In this document: positions 39,973 through 48,568 of the stretch, piece by piece
Layout of the letters: each line of letters starts with the position of its first letter
Position numbering within the stretch: the first letter of the stretch is position 1
NCBI RefSeq assembly: GCF_019645875.1
Contig: NZ_CP081000.1
Coordinates: 5,950,417 to 6,014,416, forward strand
Direction of reading: 5' to 3'
Origin: Mycolicibacterium senegalense
GTDB lineage: Bacteria; Actinomycetota; Actinomycetes; Mycobacteriales; Mycobacteriaceae
DNA: 64,000 nt
The notes under the pieces: generated by a model
Told to the model about the DNA's origin: nothing
Seen by the model: the letters and a program-made list of their open reading frames with translations, nothing else
The model's database searches: none
Position numbers and translations under genes: made by a program

Positions 39973-41031
39973 TCACGGCTCGACGGCGCGGGCATGCCGC
40001 TGTTGCTCGCGCTTTCCGTACGTGGCGCTGCGCACCGCGTAGTCGCTTTCGAAGCTCGAGCCCAGCGCGCCCGCGAAGGTGCCCAGCGAACTGGCCAACC
40101 ACGCCAACTCGGCGTAATCCCGCCAGGAGACCGGATGGCCGAGGGTAGAGCCGAGGAAGCCCGACGGAATGATCGTCAGCGCGCCCAGCAACACGACCAG
40201 GAACAGCAGCACATACATGAACCCCACGCCGGCGCCGAGGGTCAAAAGCGTGGCGCCGTTGTACAGCGTGGTGTTCTTCCGTTGATGCAGCTCGCGGGGC
40301 ATCTCCCAGAGACCGTTGTAGAGAATCAACCACAGCATCATCGCCAGAATCGCGACGACGCTGGTCGACACCAAACGCACGGTGCTCATGGCATCGGCCA
40401 TGCGCCAGATGCTGGAGTAGAAGACCCCGAAGGCGGCTGCGGCGACCGCCGCCGCAATCGCACTGGACAGCGACGGCAGCAACCGCCACGGCCGGTTCAC
40501 CCGAACCATGCCCAGCATCAGCCGCAGCCGGCCACGGATCCGGCTCAACTCCACAAAGGCGTTTCGCCCGTCGGCGTCGTCGCTGACCTCGGCCCGGGTC
40601 GGATGCCAATGACCGTCGGCCATCCGGGCCGGAGACGAACCGTCGCACAGGACTTGCAACACCCGCACCACGGATCTACCCACGTGATGACGCAACCGGG
40701 TGGGTCCCAGAGCAGGCAGGGAGATCAGCGCGGCGTCATGGGAGAGGTTGGTGTCCGACACCACCAGCGTCTCACCCCGTCGACGGGTGGCCTCGGTGAC
40801 GCAGATCAGCAGGTCCCAACGCCGTTGGGATTTCAACTGATCGCCGTGCTTCCACACCGCGACGTCCTCCGCCTCGTCGAGCGGCAAGGCCTGGCTGCAG
40901 CTCTGCACGATCCATCGGACGTCGGACCGCACGTCTTTGGCCAACACCGCGGGCAGTTTCGGGCTCAGCGCCTCGACGATCTTGGCGGACAATCCCGGAT
41001 CGGCGACAAGACCTACGGTGACCTTCTGCAC
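39973..41031 (-). CDS. Multi-pass membrane protein of unknown function
   Basis: A 352-residue protein. The first ~190 residues are soluble and alpha/beta-like (VTVGLVADPGLSAKIVEALSPKLP, WDLLICVTEATRRRGETLVVSD), and the rest holds four membrane segments (LSSAIAAAVAAAAFGVFYSS, VVAILAMMLWLILYNGLW, YVLLFLVVLLGALTIIPSGFLG and a weaker AWLASSLGTFAGALGSSF). I do not recognise the family; similar actinobacterial proteins are annotated only as membrane proteins. GTG start at 41031. It is divergent from the VOC gene (54-base gap) and 92 bases downstream of the divergent SDR start. Confidence 0.78.
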   Translation of the reverse strand: MQKVTVGLVADPGLSAKIVEALSPKLPAVLAKDVRSDVRWIVQSCSQALPLDEAEDVAVWKHGDQLKSQRRWDLLICVTEATRRRGETLVVSDTNLSHDAALISLPALGPTRLRHHVGRSVVRVLQVLCDGSSPARMADGHWHPTRAEVSDDADGRNAFVELSRIRGRLRLMLGMVRVNRPWRLLPSLSSAIAAAVAAAAFGVFYSSIWRMADAMSTVRLVSTSVVAILAMMLWLILYNGLWEMPRELHQRKNTTLYNGATLLTLGAGVGFMYVLLFLVVLLGALTIIPSGFLGSTLGHPVSWRDYAELAWLASSLGTFAGALGSSFESDYAVRSATYGKREQQRHARAVEP

Positions 41032-41085
41032 CGTGGCTGTGTACCCAGATTTAAGCTGAAAACCCGGCCTTCAGGAGGTATCTCA

Positions 41086-41439
41086 ATGAGCGACCACGAC
41101 GTACGGATGATCATCCTGTCCACCGACGACCTGGATGAGTCGATCCGCTTCTACACCGAGACGCTGGGAATGCCGCTGAAGTTCCGCGACGGCGCGCACT
41201 TCGCCGCCCTCGACGGTGGATCGCTCACCCTGGCCCTCGCGACATCGGTCGATCACCCGATCCCCGGCCAGGTGGTGGTCGGCATCAAGACCGACGACGT
41301 CGACGCCGCTGCCAAGGCCATCGAGGACAGCGGCGGCGGGATCATCAAGCACCCGTACGACGACGCTCACGAGCGCCGCGCCGTGGTCTACGACAACAAG
41401 GGCAACGGCCTGGTGTTCTACAAACCGCTGGCACGCTAG
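41086..41439 (+). CDS. VOC (glyoxalase-like) family protein
   Basis: A 117-residue single-module VOC protein: VRMIILSTDDLDESIRFYTETLGMPLKFRDG, a central VVVGIKTDDVDAAAKAIEDSGGG and the ending RRAVVYDNKGNGLVFYKPL. The ATG at 41086 has a perfect AGGAGGT 7 bases upstream. A long open frame running in from 39934 is only the antisense of the membrane protein gene and is not coding. Probably a dimeric lyase or ligand-binding protein; the final metal-ligand Glu seen in many VOC enzymes is replaced by Val/Phe context (LVFYKP), so metal catalysis is uncertain. Confidence 0.9.
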   Translation: MSDHDVRMIILSTDDLDESIRFYTETLGMPLKFRDGAHFAALDGGSLTLALATSVDHPIPGQVVVGIKTDDVDAAAKAIEDSGGGIIKHPYDDAHERRAVVYDNKGNGLVFYKPLAR

Positions 41440-42332
41440 CCGGAGGCCGAAGCCGCTGCGGCAAGCAGGGTTTCGGCCAGACGCGCCGCGGCCGGGGTCA
41501 TGCGCTGCGCCGGCGGCGCGGCGAGGTAGACCTGCCACACCGCCGGCTCGCGCAGCGGAACGGTCCGTAGCTCGCCGAAGCGGCGCGCCTCCGACGCCGG
41601 CATGAAGGCCGTGCCCAGACCATTGCCGACCAGTTCGGCGATCGCGGCGAACCCGGCCGGAACCTCGTACTGCGTGCGCGGCTCCACACCGGCACGGTGA
41701 AACGCCTCGTCCATCAGGCGACGCAGCCCGAACTCCGGTGGGAAGCCGACCAGATCCTCGTCGGCCAGCTCTGCCAGGTCGAGACGGCGGCGACGGACGA
41801 AGGCATGGTCCTCGCGGCAGACGAACACCATCGGCTCCTCGAAGAGCAGCTTCATGTCCAGCTGCGGCGGGAATCGATTGGGCAGCGATACCAGGGCCAG
41901 ATCCAGCGAGCCCTCCAGTAGCGCGGCCAGATAAGCCGACGCGCCGGACTGGCTGAGTCTCAATCGCAACCGGACATGCGGGTGGGCCCGGTGGAAGTCA
42001 CCGAGGGCACCGCCCACATCGACCGGACCGTATGAGATAAGAGAGCCGAATTCGACTGTACCCATGAGGGATCCGCGGAACTGAGCCGCGGACTCGGCTG
42101 CCGCGCGGGCCGCGTGCAACACCTCGTGGGCGCGGACCTCGAAAGCCTCCCCGGCCGCCGTGAGGCTGATCTGTTGCCGCGAGCGGTCGAACAGTTCCAC
42201 CCCGAGTTCACGCTCCAGTTTCGCGATCGAGGTCGACAAGGCCGATTGGACGACATGTGCCCGTTCGGCGGCACGGGTGAAGCTCATCTCACCCGCGACG
42301 GCGATGAAGTGTTCGATCTGCCGTAACTCCAC
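41436..42332 (-). CDS. LysR family transcriptional regulator
   Basis: A 298-residue LysR protein. The winged helix is in IEHFIAVAGEMSFTRAAERAHVVQSALSTSIAKLERELGVELFDR (residues 6-50), and the PBP2-like effector domain covers about 90-290 (GTVEFGSLISYGPVDVGGALGDF...). ATG at 42332. It is divergent from the Tat-lipoprotein hydrolase (start 42442) with 109 bases between, the classic LysR layout, and its 3' end overlaps the VOC gene stop by 4 bases. It probably activates the hydrolase gene in response to a small molecule. Confidence 0.93.
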   Translation of the reverse strand: MELRQIEHFIAVAGEMSFTRAAERAHVVQSALSTSIAKLERELGVELFDRSRQQISLTAAGEAFEVRAHEVLHAARAAAESAAQFRGSLMGTVEFGSLISYGPVDVGGALGDFHRAHPHVRLRLRLSQSGASAYLAALLEGSLDLALVSLPNRFPPQLDMKLLFEEPMVFVCREDHAFVRRRRLDLAELADEDLVGFPPEFGLRRLMDEAFHRAGVEPRTQYEVPAGFAAIAELVGNGLGTAFMPASEARRFGELRTVPLREPAVWQVYLAAPPAQRMTPAAARLAETLLAAAASASG

Positions 42333-42350
42333 GATGCCAGCTTATCTATG

Positions 42351-42369
42351 TGATGGATGACCTTCATCA
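42351..42369. promoter_or_regulatory. Candidate LysR site TGATG-N9-CATCA
   Basis: Interrupted dyad TGATG (42351-42355) and CATCA (42365-42369) lies between the divergent LysR and hydrolase genes, 18 bases from the LysR start. Inner positions match only partly. LysR sites are usually T-N11-A dyads, so this is plausible but not distinctive. Confidence 0.4.
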
Positions 42370-42441
42370 GTTCTAATCGTTGGACTTGATGATGCGGCGC
42401 GGGGTGGGATGGATGCCGAGAGCCTGCGAGAAGGAGCAACG

Positions 42442-43479
42442 GTGACAGGTCTGAGCAGAAGAAACTTCGGCTTCCTCACGGCGGCGGCCGCCGGCACGGC
42501 GGCACTGGCGGCGTGCGGCACCTCCCCCACCACCGCCCCCTCGTCGGCGCCCATGGGGACCCCGTCCAAACCGTCGCACACCATGAACCCGGTCAACCAG
42601 ATCGACGCCGGCGACCTCAACGTCGGCTACACCGAAGCCGGGCCTGCCGACGGACTGCCGGTGATCCTGCTGCACGGTTGGCCGTACGACATCCACAGCT
42701 ACGCCGATGCCTCGGCGTTGCTCGCCGAACAGGGTTTCCGCGTCATCGTGCCCTACCTGCGCGGCTTCGGCACCACCCGGTTCCGCTCGGCCGATACCGT
42801 GCGCAACGGACAGCAGGCCGCGCTGGCGCACGACGTGATCGCGTTGATGGATGCGCTGAACATCCCCAAGGCAGTGCTGGGCGGGTACGACTGGGGCGGG
42901 CGCACCGCCAACAACGTCGCCGCCCTCTGGCCGCAACGCTGCGCCGGACTGGTCGCGGTCAGCGGCTACATCACCGTCAACCTGGCCGCCAACCTCAAGC
43001 CGCTGGCCCCGGAAGCGGAATTGGGTTGGTGGTACCAGTACTACTTCGCCACCGATCGCGGTGAACTCGGCTACCGGCAGAACACCAAGGAGTTCAACCG
43101 GCTGATCTGGACCAAGGCCTCACCGCTGTGGCATTTCGACGACGCCACCTACGACCTGACCGCCGCGGCCTTCGACAACCCCGACCACGTCGAGATCGTC
43201 GTGCACAACTACCGGTGGCGGCTCAGCCTGGCGCCCGGTGAGCCCCGCTACGACGCCGACGAAGCACGCCTGGCCGGCAAACCGCCCGTCACCGTGCCGA
43301 CGATCACGATCGGCTCCGACTTCGACGGTGCTGCCAAGGACGGCGCGGGCTACCGCGCGCTCTACACGGGACCCTACGAACACCGCGTCCTGGACGGCAT
43401 CGGGCACAACGTGCCCCAAGAGGCACCCGAACAGTTCGTCGCCGCGATCGCCGACGTCAGCCGCATGGGCGGACGCTGA
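42442..43479 (+). CDS. Exported alpha/beta hydrolase (epoxide hydrolase-like), Tat lipoprotein
   Basis: A 345-residue protein beginning VTGLSRRNFGFL: a twin-arginine motif (R6/R7), a hydrophobic run and the lipobox LAAC with C25, so it should be a Tat-exported, lipid-anchored enzyme. The catalytic domain has the HGWP oxyanion motif of epoxide hydrolases (LLHGWPYD), an Asp nucleophile in GGYDWGG (D150) in place of Ser, and His in GIGHNVPQ. The GTG at 42442 is fixed by AAGGAG 5 bases upstream. Asp nucleophile plus HGWP points to an epoxide hydrolase or dehalogenase acting outside the membrane. Regulated by the divergent LysR. Confidence 0.9.
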   Translation: MTGLSRRNFGFLTAAAAGTAALAACGTSPTTAPSSAPMGTPSKPSHTMNPVNQIDAGDLNVGYTEAGPADGLPVILLHGWPYDIHSYADASALLAEQGFRVIVPYLRGFGTTRFRSADTVRNGQQAALAHDVIALMDALNIPKAVLGGYDWGGRTANNVAALWPQRCAGLVAVSGYITVNLAANLKPLAPEAELGWWYQYYFATDRGELGYRQNTKEFNRLIWTKASPLWHFDDATYDLTAAAFDNPDHVEIVVHNYRWRLSLAPGEPRYDADEARLAGKPPVTVPTITIGSDFDGAAKDGAGYRALYTGPYEHRVLDGIGHNVPQEAPEQFVAAIADVSRMGGR

Positions 43480-43483
43480 CGGC

Positions 43484-44677
43484 TCACGGGTACGGCCGGC
43501 CGGTCAGCTGCCGGATCGTCCGGATCTCACCGTCTCGATACGGACGCCCGTCCTCGTGGAACAAGTCGTGGAACCATTCCCGCGGGGGCGCCTTGTACGG
43601 GTGGTCCCAGGAATCCCACGGTAGGTACGTCTGTGTCTTGCCTGCTACCAGGCCCCAGGTGTACGCGCCGACATTGTGCCGTTTGGCGATGGGCAAGACA
43701 CCCTCGATCGTGCTGCCCTCGCCCCGGGCCAGGTACTCGGTGCACATCATCGGACGTCCCATGGGTGCCAGTTCACCGATCCTGGCTTCGAACCCGGCCG
43801 GGTGGTCGTAGCTGTGAAAGGTCAACACATCCGAGAGATCGAGCTGAAGCGTCGCCATCCGGCTGCGCGCCGCCGGATCGGCCCACGGGCCGTCCCACAC
43901 ACCGCTGGTCAACGGCTGAACCGGATCGACCGAGCGGGCCCAGGCGAAAACCTGCGGCAACAGTTCTTCGATCAGGCGCACCTTGTCCTGCCGTTCCACC
44001 GCACGGTAGGTGGCGGCGGGATTGTCCGGTTCGTTCCACAGATCCCACCCCAGGACCCGATCGTCATGGCGGAACTGGCTGATCACGCCGACGACGTACT
44101 CCCGCAACGTCCGTCGATACCGGTGATCGTCGAGCCGCTGCGCACCAGGTCCCTGCACCCACACCGAGTTGTGTATCCCGGGCCGGGGCCTGCGCTGACG
44201 TCCCAATCGAGGGAACGGATCCCAGCAGGAATCGAACAGCACGAACAGCGGTTTGATGCCGTGACTCGACGCCAGGGCAACGAACTGAGCCAGTCGATTC
44301 TGAAAGCCCAAGTGGCCCTGGGCCCACAGCTGATCATGCAGGAAAACCCGCACGGTGTTGAAACCGGCCAGCCGGGCGATGCGCAACTCGCTGTCGATCC
44401 GCTGCGGGTCGTAGGTTTCGGGCTGGAACATCTCGAGCTGGTTACCCGCGTTGGACGGAATGAAGTTGGCACCGACCAGCCAGCCCTGCGCGGCATACCA
44501 GCGGTGCGCCCGCTCAGGTGACCAACGGGCGCCGTGGCCGTCGATCTTCGCCTGCGCCGCGGGCACCTTCCCCAACGCCGCGGCGACCGTCATGACCAGC
44601 GGCACCTTGAACGCCGCCCGACGGGCCAACCGGCCATGGGCGACCTGCCTGATGTGTTGCACCGAACTACCAAACAA
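43484..44677 (-). CDS. Exported glycoside hydrolase family 5-like enzyme
   Basis: A 397-residue clan-A glycosidase. The N terminus has RLARRAAFKVPLVMTVAAALGKVPAAQA, a signal peptide with two arginines that could use Tat. The (beta/alpha)8 catalytic domain shows the acid/base Glu in WDLWNEPDN (E216) and the nucleophile Glu in MCTEYLARG (E314), with IRVFLHD-type and TFHSYDHP strand ends, all typical of GH5. Likely substrates are beta-1,4-linked glucans or mannans. It is convergent with the hydrolase gene (4-base gap) and divergent from the molybdenum enzyme. Few mycobacteria live on plant polymers, so this hints at a soil or water lifestyle. Confidence 0.9.
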   Translation of the reverse strand: MFGSSVQHIRQVAHGRLARRAAFKVPLVMTVAAALGKVPAAQAKIDGHGARWSPERAHRWYAAQGWLVGANFIPSNAGNQLEMFQPETYDPQRIDSELRIARLAGFNTVRVFLHDQLWAQGHLGFQNRLAQFVALASSHGIKPLFVLFDSCWDPFPRLGRQRRPRPGIHNSVWVQGPGAQRLDDHRYRRTLREYVVGVISQFRHDDRVLGWDLWNEPDNPAATYRAVERQDKVRLIEELLPQVFAWARSVDPVQPLTSGVWDGPWADPAARSRMATLQLDLSDVLTFHSYDHPAGFEARIGELAPMGRPMMCTEYLARGEGSTIEGVLPIAKRHNVGAYTWGLVAGKTQTYLPWDSWDHPYKAPPREWFHDLFHEDGRPYRDGEIRTIRQLTGRPYP

Positions 44678-44829
44678 CCTGGCTTCCTTAAGATTTCGTA
44701 TCCAACATCGGCACTCTCGGGTCTGCGGCTCATCAACGCGCCTACCACTCGAGGTGTACCCGACAGTGCCGCCGGCTGCACGGCACGGCGCTGTGGTTTG
44801 GGCTACCCGGCGACGGGTACCTGTTCACG

Positions 44830-47229
44830 GTGACCGACCGCATCGCCGATCCATGGGGCCCGAGGACACCCTACGGGTGCGGGCAGGCATGGCCGCAACG
44901 CGAGGACAGCTACCTCGACGGCGGGCTGGCCCCCGAACAGGTGGACCGGTGGGTTCAATCCGCCGCGGTCCTGCACTCCAACGGCGACGGGATCGACATC
45001 GCCGTGAAGGACGGACGCATCGTGGGCGTGCGCGGGCGCCCGGTGGATCGCGTCAACCACGGCCGGGTGGATCCCAAAGACCTTTTCGGCTGGCAGGCCA
45101 ACGCCTCACCCGACCGGTTGACCAGCCCGCTGATCCGTCGCGACGGCGAGCTGGTCGAAGCCGACTGGGACACCGCGATGGACCGGATCGTGGCGCACAC
45201 CAAGAGCCTGCTGAACGACCACGGTCCGAGCTCGATCGGCTTCTACACGTCCGGCCAGCTGTTCATCGAGGAGTACTACACCCAGGCCGTGATCGCGCAC
45301 GGGGCGATCGGCACCAACCACGTCGACGGAAACACCCGACTGTGCACCGCGACCGCCGCCGAGGCGCTCAAGGAATCTTTCGGCTGCGACGGCCAGCCCG
45401 GCTCCTACACCGATGTCGACCACTGCGACGCCATCGCGCTCTACGGCCACAACGTCGCCGAGACCCAGACGGTGCTGTGGATGCGCATGCTCGATCGCCT
45501 GGCCGGCCCCGATCCTCCGGCCATCGTGTGCGTGGACCCCCGGCCGACGCCCGTCGCACAACACGCCACCGTGCATCTGGCACCGCTGCCCGGCACCAAT
45601 GTGGCACTGATGAACGGGTTACTACACGAGATCCTCGCCCACGACTGGGTGGACCACTCCTATGTCGACACCCACACCGTGGGCTTCGACGAGCTGGCCA
45701 AGAGGGTTGCCGAATTCCCTCCGGAACGCGTCGCCGAAATCTGCCGGATCGACCCCGACCGGTTGCGCGCAGCCGCCGAGATCCTCGGCACCGCCGAGCG
45801 CCTGCTCTCGACCGTGCTACAGGGCTTCTACCAATCTCACCAGGCCACCGCGGCGGCCGTTCAAGTCAACAACGTGCACCTGGTGCGCGGCCTGCTCGGC
45901 AAGCCGGGCTGCGGCATCCTGCAGATGAACGGCCAGCCCACCGCCGAGAACACGCGCGAATGCGGAGCCGATGGGGACCTGGCCGGATTCCGCAACTGGG
46001 CCAACGACTCACACATCGAGGAACTGGCGCGGCTGTGGAACCTCGATCCGATGCAGATTCCGCACTACGCACCTCCCACCCACTGCATGCAGATGCTGCG
46101 TTACGCCGAGGAGGGCAGCCTGAACATGTTGTGGGTCACCGCGACCAACCCTGCCGTCTCCCTGCCCGAGCTGGCCCGCATCCGGCGCATCCTGTCCCAG
46201 GACCGGCTGTTTCTCGTCGTTCAGGACATCTTCCTGACCGAGACCGCCGCTCTGGCCGATGTGGTGTTACCGGCGGCGGCCTGGGCCGAGAAGACCGGAA
46301 CCTTCACCAATGCCGATCGCACCGTGCATCTTTCGGAGAAGGCGATCGATCCGCCCGGACAGGCTCGCCCGGACCTCGACATCTTTCTCGACTTCGCCCG
46401 GCGCATGGACTTTCGGGACGCCGACGGGCAACCACTACCGCCCTGGAGCACGCCCGAAGCCGCCTTCGAAGCCTGGAAACAGTGCAGTGCCGGACGCCCG
46501 TGCGACTACACCGGTCTGAGCTACGACAAGCTCCGCGGTGGCAGCGGCATCCAATGGCCCTGCAACACCGAGAATCCCGACGGCACCGAGCGCCTCTATG
46601 CCGACGGAAACTTCTGGGCGCAACCCGACTACTGCGAGGCCTACGGGAAAGACCTCATCACCGGGGCCCCACTGGAACCTACGGAGTACCGCGCGATGAA
46701 TCCCGAGGGACGCGCCGTCATCAAGGCCGCCGAATACGTTGCGCCCCACGAACCGCCGTCGCCGGAGTACCCGTACGTACTGATCACCGGGCGCACCGTC
46801 TACCACTTCCACACCCGCACCAAAACCGGACGAGCGCCCCGACTCAACGCCGCGGCGCCCCAGGTCTGGCTCGAGATCTCCGAAACCGACGCCCGCAGAA
46901 CCGGAATCGAGGAAGGCGATTTCGTCGAGGTGAGCACCCCACGAGGTTGCGTCGTCGCGGCCGCGCGAATCACCGGGATCCGGCCGGGCGTGGTGTTCCT
47001 GCCCTTCCACTACGGCTACTGGGACACCCCGCCGAAACCGGCCGGCGGGGCGCATCACCGGGCCGCCAATGAGCTCACCCTCACCGATTGGGACCCGGTA
47101 TCGAAACAACCGATCTTCAAGACCGCCGCGGCGGCACTGCGGCGCATCGGCGGCGGCCGCAGACCCGCTCCGGCGCCGACGAACACGGCCTCGGCGCCGG
47201 TCTCGCCCGTTCCGGAAGGTCCATCATGA
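44830..47229 (+). CDS. Molybdopterin oxidoreductase lacking Fe-S cysteines
   Basis: A 799-residue member of the DMSO-reductase/nitrate reductase superfamily. The molybdenum-ligand region NTRLCTATAAEALKESFG has C172 where NapA/NasA place the metal cysteine, and the dinucleotide-binding C-terminal domain (VLITGRTVYHFHTRTKTGRAPRL, WLEISETDARRTGIEEGDFVEV) is intact. The N-terminal [4Fe-4S] motif C-x2-C-x3-C-x27-C is fully substituted with exact spacing: A46, H49, D53 and D81. No signal peptide, so cytosolic. GTG start at 44830; no strong ribosome site. It overlaps the next gene by 4 bases. The electron donor must differ from that of normal relatives. Confidence 0.9.
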   Translation: MTDRIADPWGPRTPYGCGQAWPQREDSYLDGGLAPEQVDRWVQSAAVLHSNGDGIDIAVKDGRIVGVRGRPVDRVNHGRVDPKDLFGWQANASPDRLTSPLIRRDGELVEADWDTAMDRIVAHTKSLLNDHGPSSIGFYTSGQLFIEEYYTQAVIAHGAIGTNHVDGNTRLCTATAAEALKESFGCDGQPGSYTDVDHCDAIALYGHNVAETQTVLWMRMLDRLAGPDPPAIVCVDPRPTPVAQHATVHLAPLPGTNVALMNGLLHEILAHDWVDHSYVDTHTVGFDELAKRVAEFPPERVAEICRIDPDRLRAAAEILGTAERLLSTVLQGFYQSHQATAAAVQVNNVHLVRGLLGKPGCGILQMNGQPTAENTRECGADGDLAGFRNWANDSHIEELARLWNLDPMQIPHYAPPTHCMQMLRYAEEGSLNMLWVTATNPAVSLPELARIRRILSQDRLFLVVQDIFLTETAALADVVLPAAAWAEKTGTFTNADRTVHLSEKAIDPPGQARPDLDIFLDFARRMDFRDADGQPLPPWSTPEAAFEAWKQCSAGRPCDYTGLSYDKLRGGSGIQWPCNTENPDGTERLYADGNFWAQPDYCEAYGKDLITGAPLEPTEYRAMNPEGRAVIKAAEYVAPHEPPSPEYPYVLITGRTVYHFHTRTKTGRAPRLNAAAPQVWLEISETDARRTGIEEGDFVEVSTPRGCVVAAARITGIRPGVVFLPFHYGYWDTPPKPAGGAHHRAANELTLTDWDPVSKQPIFKTAAAALRRIGGGRRPAPAPTNTASAPVSPVPEGPS

Positions 47230-47708
47230 GCAAGGTCGCGCTGGCTCTGGCCGAACTGCACCGTAGCGAGCAGTCCCTGGCCCACGACCTGCGCGCCATC
47301 GCGGCCCGCCACCACAGCGACCAGGACATCTCGCACCTCGCCGATGACCTCGCCCGCTGGTCCGAAGAACACGTCGAAGCGCTGGCCGAGCACGGCCGCC
47401 ACTACGGCCTGCACCTGTCGAGCGATTGCCGGCGCGTGTCGGTGACCCGCCGGATTCAACGAGGACTCAGTGCGGCCCTGCGCGAACGTCCGGAACCGGC
47501 CCTCGTGCTGCTGGCCGACCTGCGGCGCGTCCATCGCGCCGCCGCCGGGGTGTCGCTGGACTGGGAACTTTTGGCGCAGGGCGCACAGGCGATCAAAGAC
47601 GACGAGCTGCTCGCGCTGAGTAAGCAGTGCCATCCGCAGACCCTGCGTCAGATGCGGTGGGCCAACGCCATGCTCAAGGAGCTCTCACCGCAGGCTCTGG
47701 CCGGATAG
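47226..47708 (+). CDS. Small helical protein coupled to the molybdenum enzyme
   Basis: A 160-residue protein predicted to be almost wholly helical, with His/Glu-rich helices (HRSEQSLAHDLRAIAARHHSDQDISHLADDL, WSEEHVEALAEHGRHYG) that could form a four-helix bundle. I do not recognise a named family. The ATG at 47226 overlaps the oxidoreductase stop (ATGA) and has GGAAGG 6 bases upstream, so translation is coupled and a partner or maturation role for the enzyme is likely. The His/Glu pattern could bind metal as in hemerythrin or ferritin-like proteins, but no complete motif is seen. Confidence 0.8.
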   Translation: MSKVALALAELHRSEQSLAHDLRAIAARHHSDQDISHLADDLARWSEEHVEALAEHGRHYGLHLSSDCRRVSVTRRIQRGLSAALRERPEPALVLLADLRRVHRAAAGVSLDWELLAQGAQAIKDDELLALSKQCHPQTLRQMRWANAMLKELSPQALAG

Positions 47709-47725
47709 CGCCGGGTAGCGTTGCG

Positions 47726-48568
47726 ATGGTGGATCTCCCAGAGGACGGCAGAGTCGATGCCGGCAGCTTGACCGGGGTCTCGGAAACCGCACTGCTGACC
47801 CTGAACGGGCGGGCACATCAGGCGCGTCATGCCCACGCCATCATCGACGATCCCATGGCTGTCGAGTTGGTCGACTCGATCGACTTCGACTTCGACAAGT
47901 TCGGCCGACGCAAGGGCCAGGAGATGGCCCTGCGCTCACTGGCCTTCGACGAGGCGGCCCGGCGTTACCTCGATGAGCACCCGTCGGCCACGGTGGTCGC
48001 GCTGGCCGAAGGTCTGCAAACCAGCTTCTGGCGGCTGAACGCGGCACTGCCCGAAGCCCGGTTCCGTTGGCTCACCGTCGATTTTCCGCCGATCATCGCG
48101 TTGCGCGAGCGGCTCCTGCCCGCATCCGAACGCATCGTCACCCGGGCACAGTCCGCGCTGGACTACAGCTGGATGGACGCCGTGGACCCAAGCAGCGGAG
48201 TCTTCATCACCGCCGAGGGATTGCTGATGTACCTGCAGCCCCCGCAAGCCCTTGATCTGATCGCCGAGTGCGCCAAACGCTTTCCCGGTGGCCAGATGAT
48301 CTTCGACCTGCCGCCGGTGCTGGTGAAGAAGTTCGCCCCCAAAGGCATGCGGTCCTCACGGCACTACCGCGTGCCACCGATGCCGTTCAGCCTCTCACCG
48401 GCCCAACTGGCAACTCTGGCCGACACCGTGCCCGGTATCACGGCGGTGCACGACCTGCCGATGCCCAGCGGCCGCGGATGGTTCTTCGGCACCGTGTTCC
48501 CGGCGTTCTGGCAATTCAAGCCCACCAGGCAGTTTCGCGGGGCCTACACCCTGCTCGAGTTCGGCTGA
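47726..48568 (+). CDS. SAM-dependent methyltransferase (leucine carboxymethyltransferase/TcmP-like)
   Basis: A 280-residue protein of the leucine carboxyl methyltransferase-like group found in many mycobacterial 'O-methyltransferase' proteins. It shows LNGRAHQARHAHAIIDDPMAVELVDSIDFDF at the start, ATVVALAEGLQTSFWRL as the SAM-binding strand/loop (the canonical GxGxD is altered to AEGLQ), RFRWLTVDFPPII and FITAEGLLMYLQP. ATG at 47726, 17 bases after the previous stop, so possibly in the same transcript as the molybdenum enzyme. It likely methylates a small carboxylic acid or phenol. Confidence 0.87.
   Translation: MVDLPEDGRVDAGSLTGVSETALLTLNGRAHQARHAHAIIDDPMAVELVDSIDFDFDKFGRRKGQEMALRSLAFDEAARRYLDEHPSATVVALAEGLQTSFWRLNAALPEARFRWLTVDFPPIIALRERLLPASERIVTRAQSALDYSWMDAVDPSSGVFITAEGLLMYLQPPQALDLIAECAKRFPGGQMIFDLPPVLVKKFAPKGMRSSRHYRVPPMPFSLSPAQLATLADTVPGITAVHDLPMPSGRGWFFGTVFPAFWQFKPTRQFRGAYTLLEFG

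Noticed and set aside
39934..41085. Plus-strand open frame of 384 codons before the VOC gene
   Set aside because: Antisense of the membrane protein gene, rich in Gly/His/Gln typical of shadow translation; the VOC gene has its own AGGAGGT and ATG.
44678..44829. Search for a molybdenum-cofactor riboswitch before the oxidoreductase
   Set aside because: Only a short GC hairpin (near GGGCTACCC) is visible; no conserved riboswitch core recognised.
44451..47072. Plus-strand 873-codon open frame overlapping the molybdenum enzyme
   Set aside because: Arg/Gly/Ala-rich shadow frame with no motifs; the overlapping frame carries a complete molybdopterin oxidoreductase.
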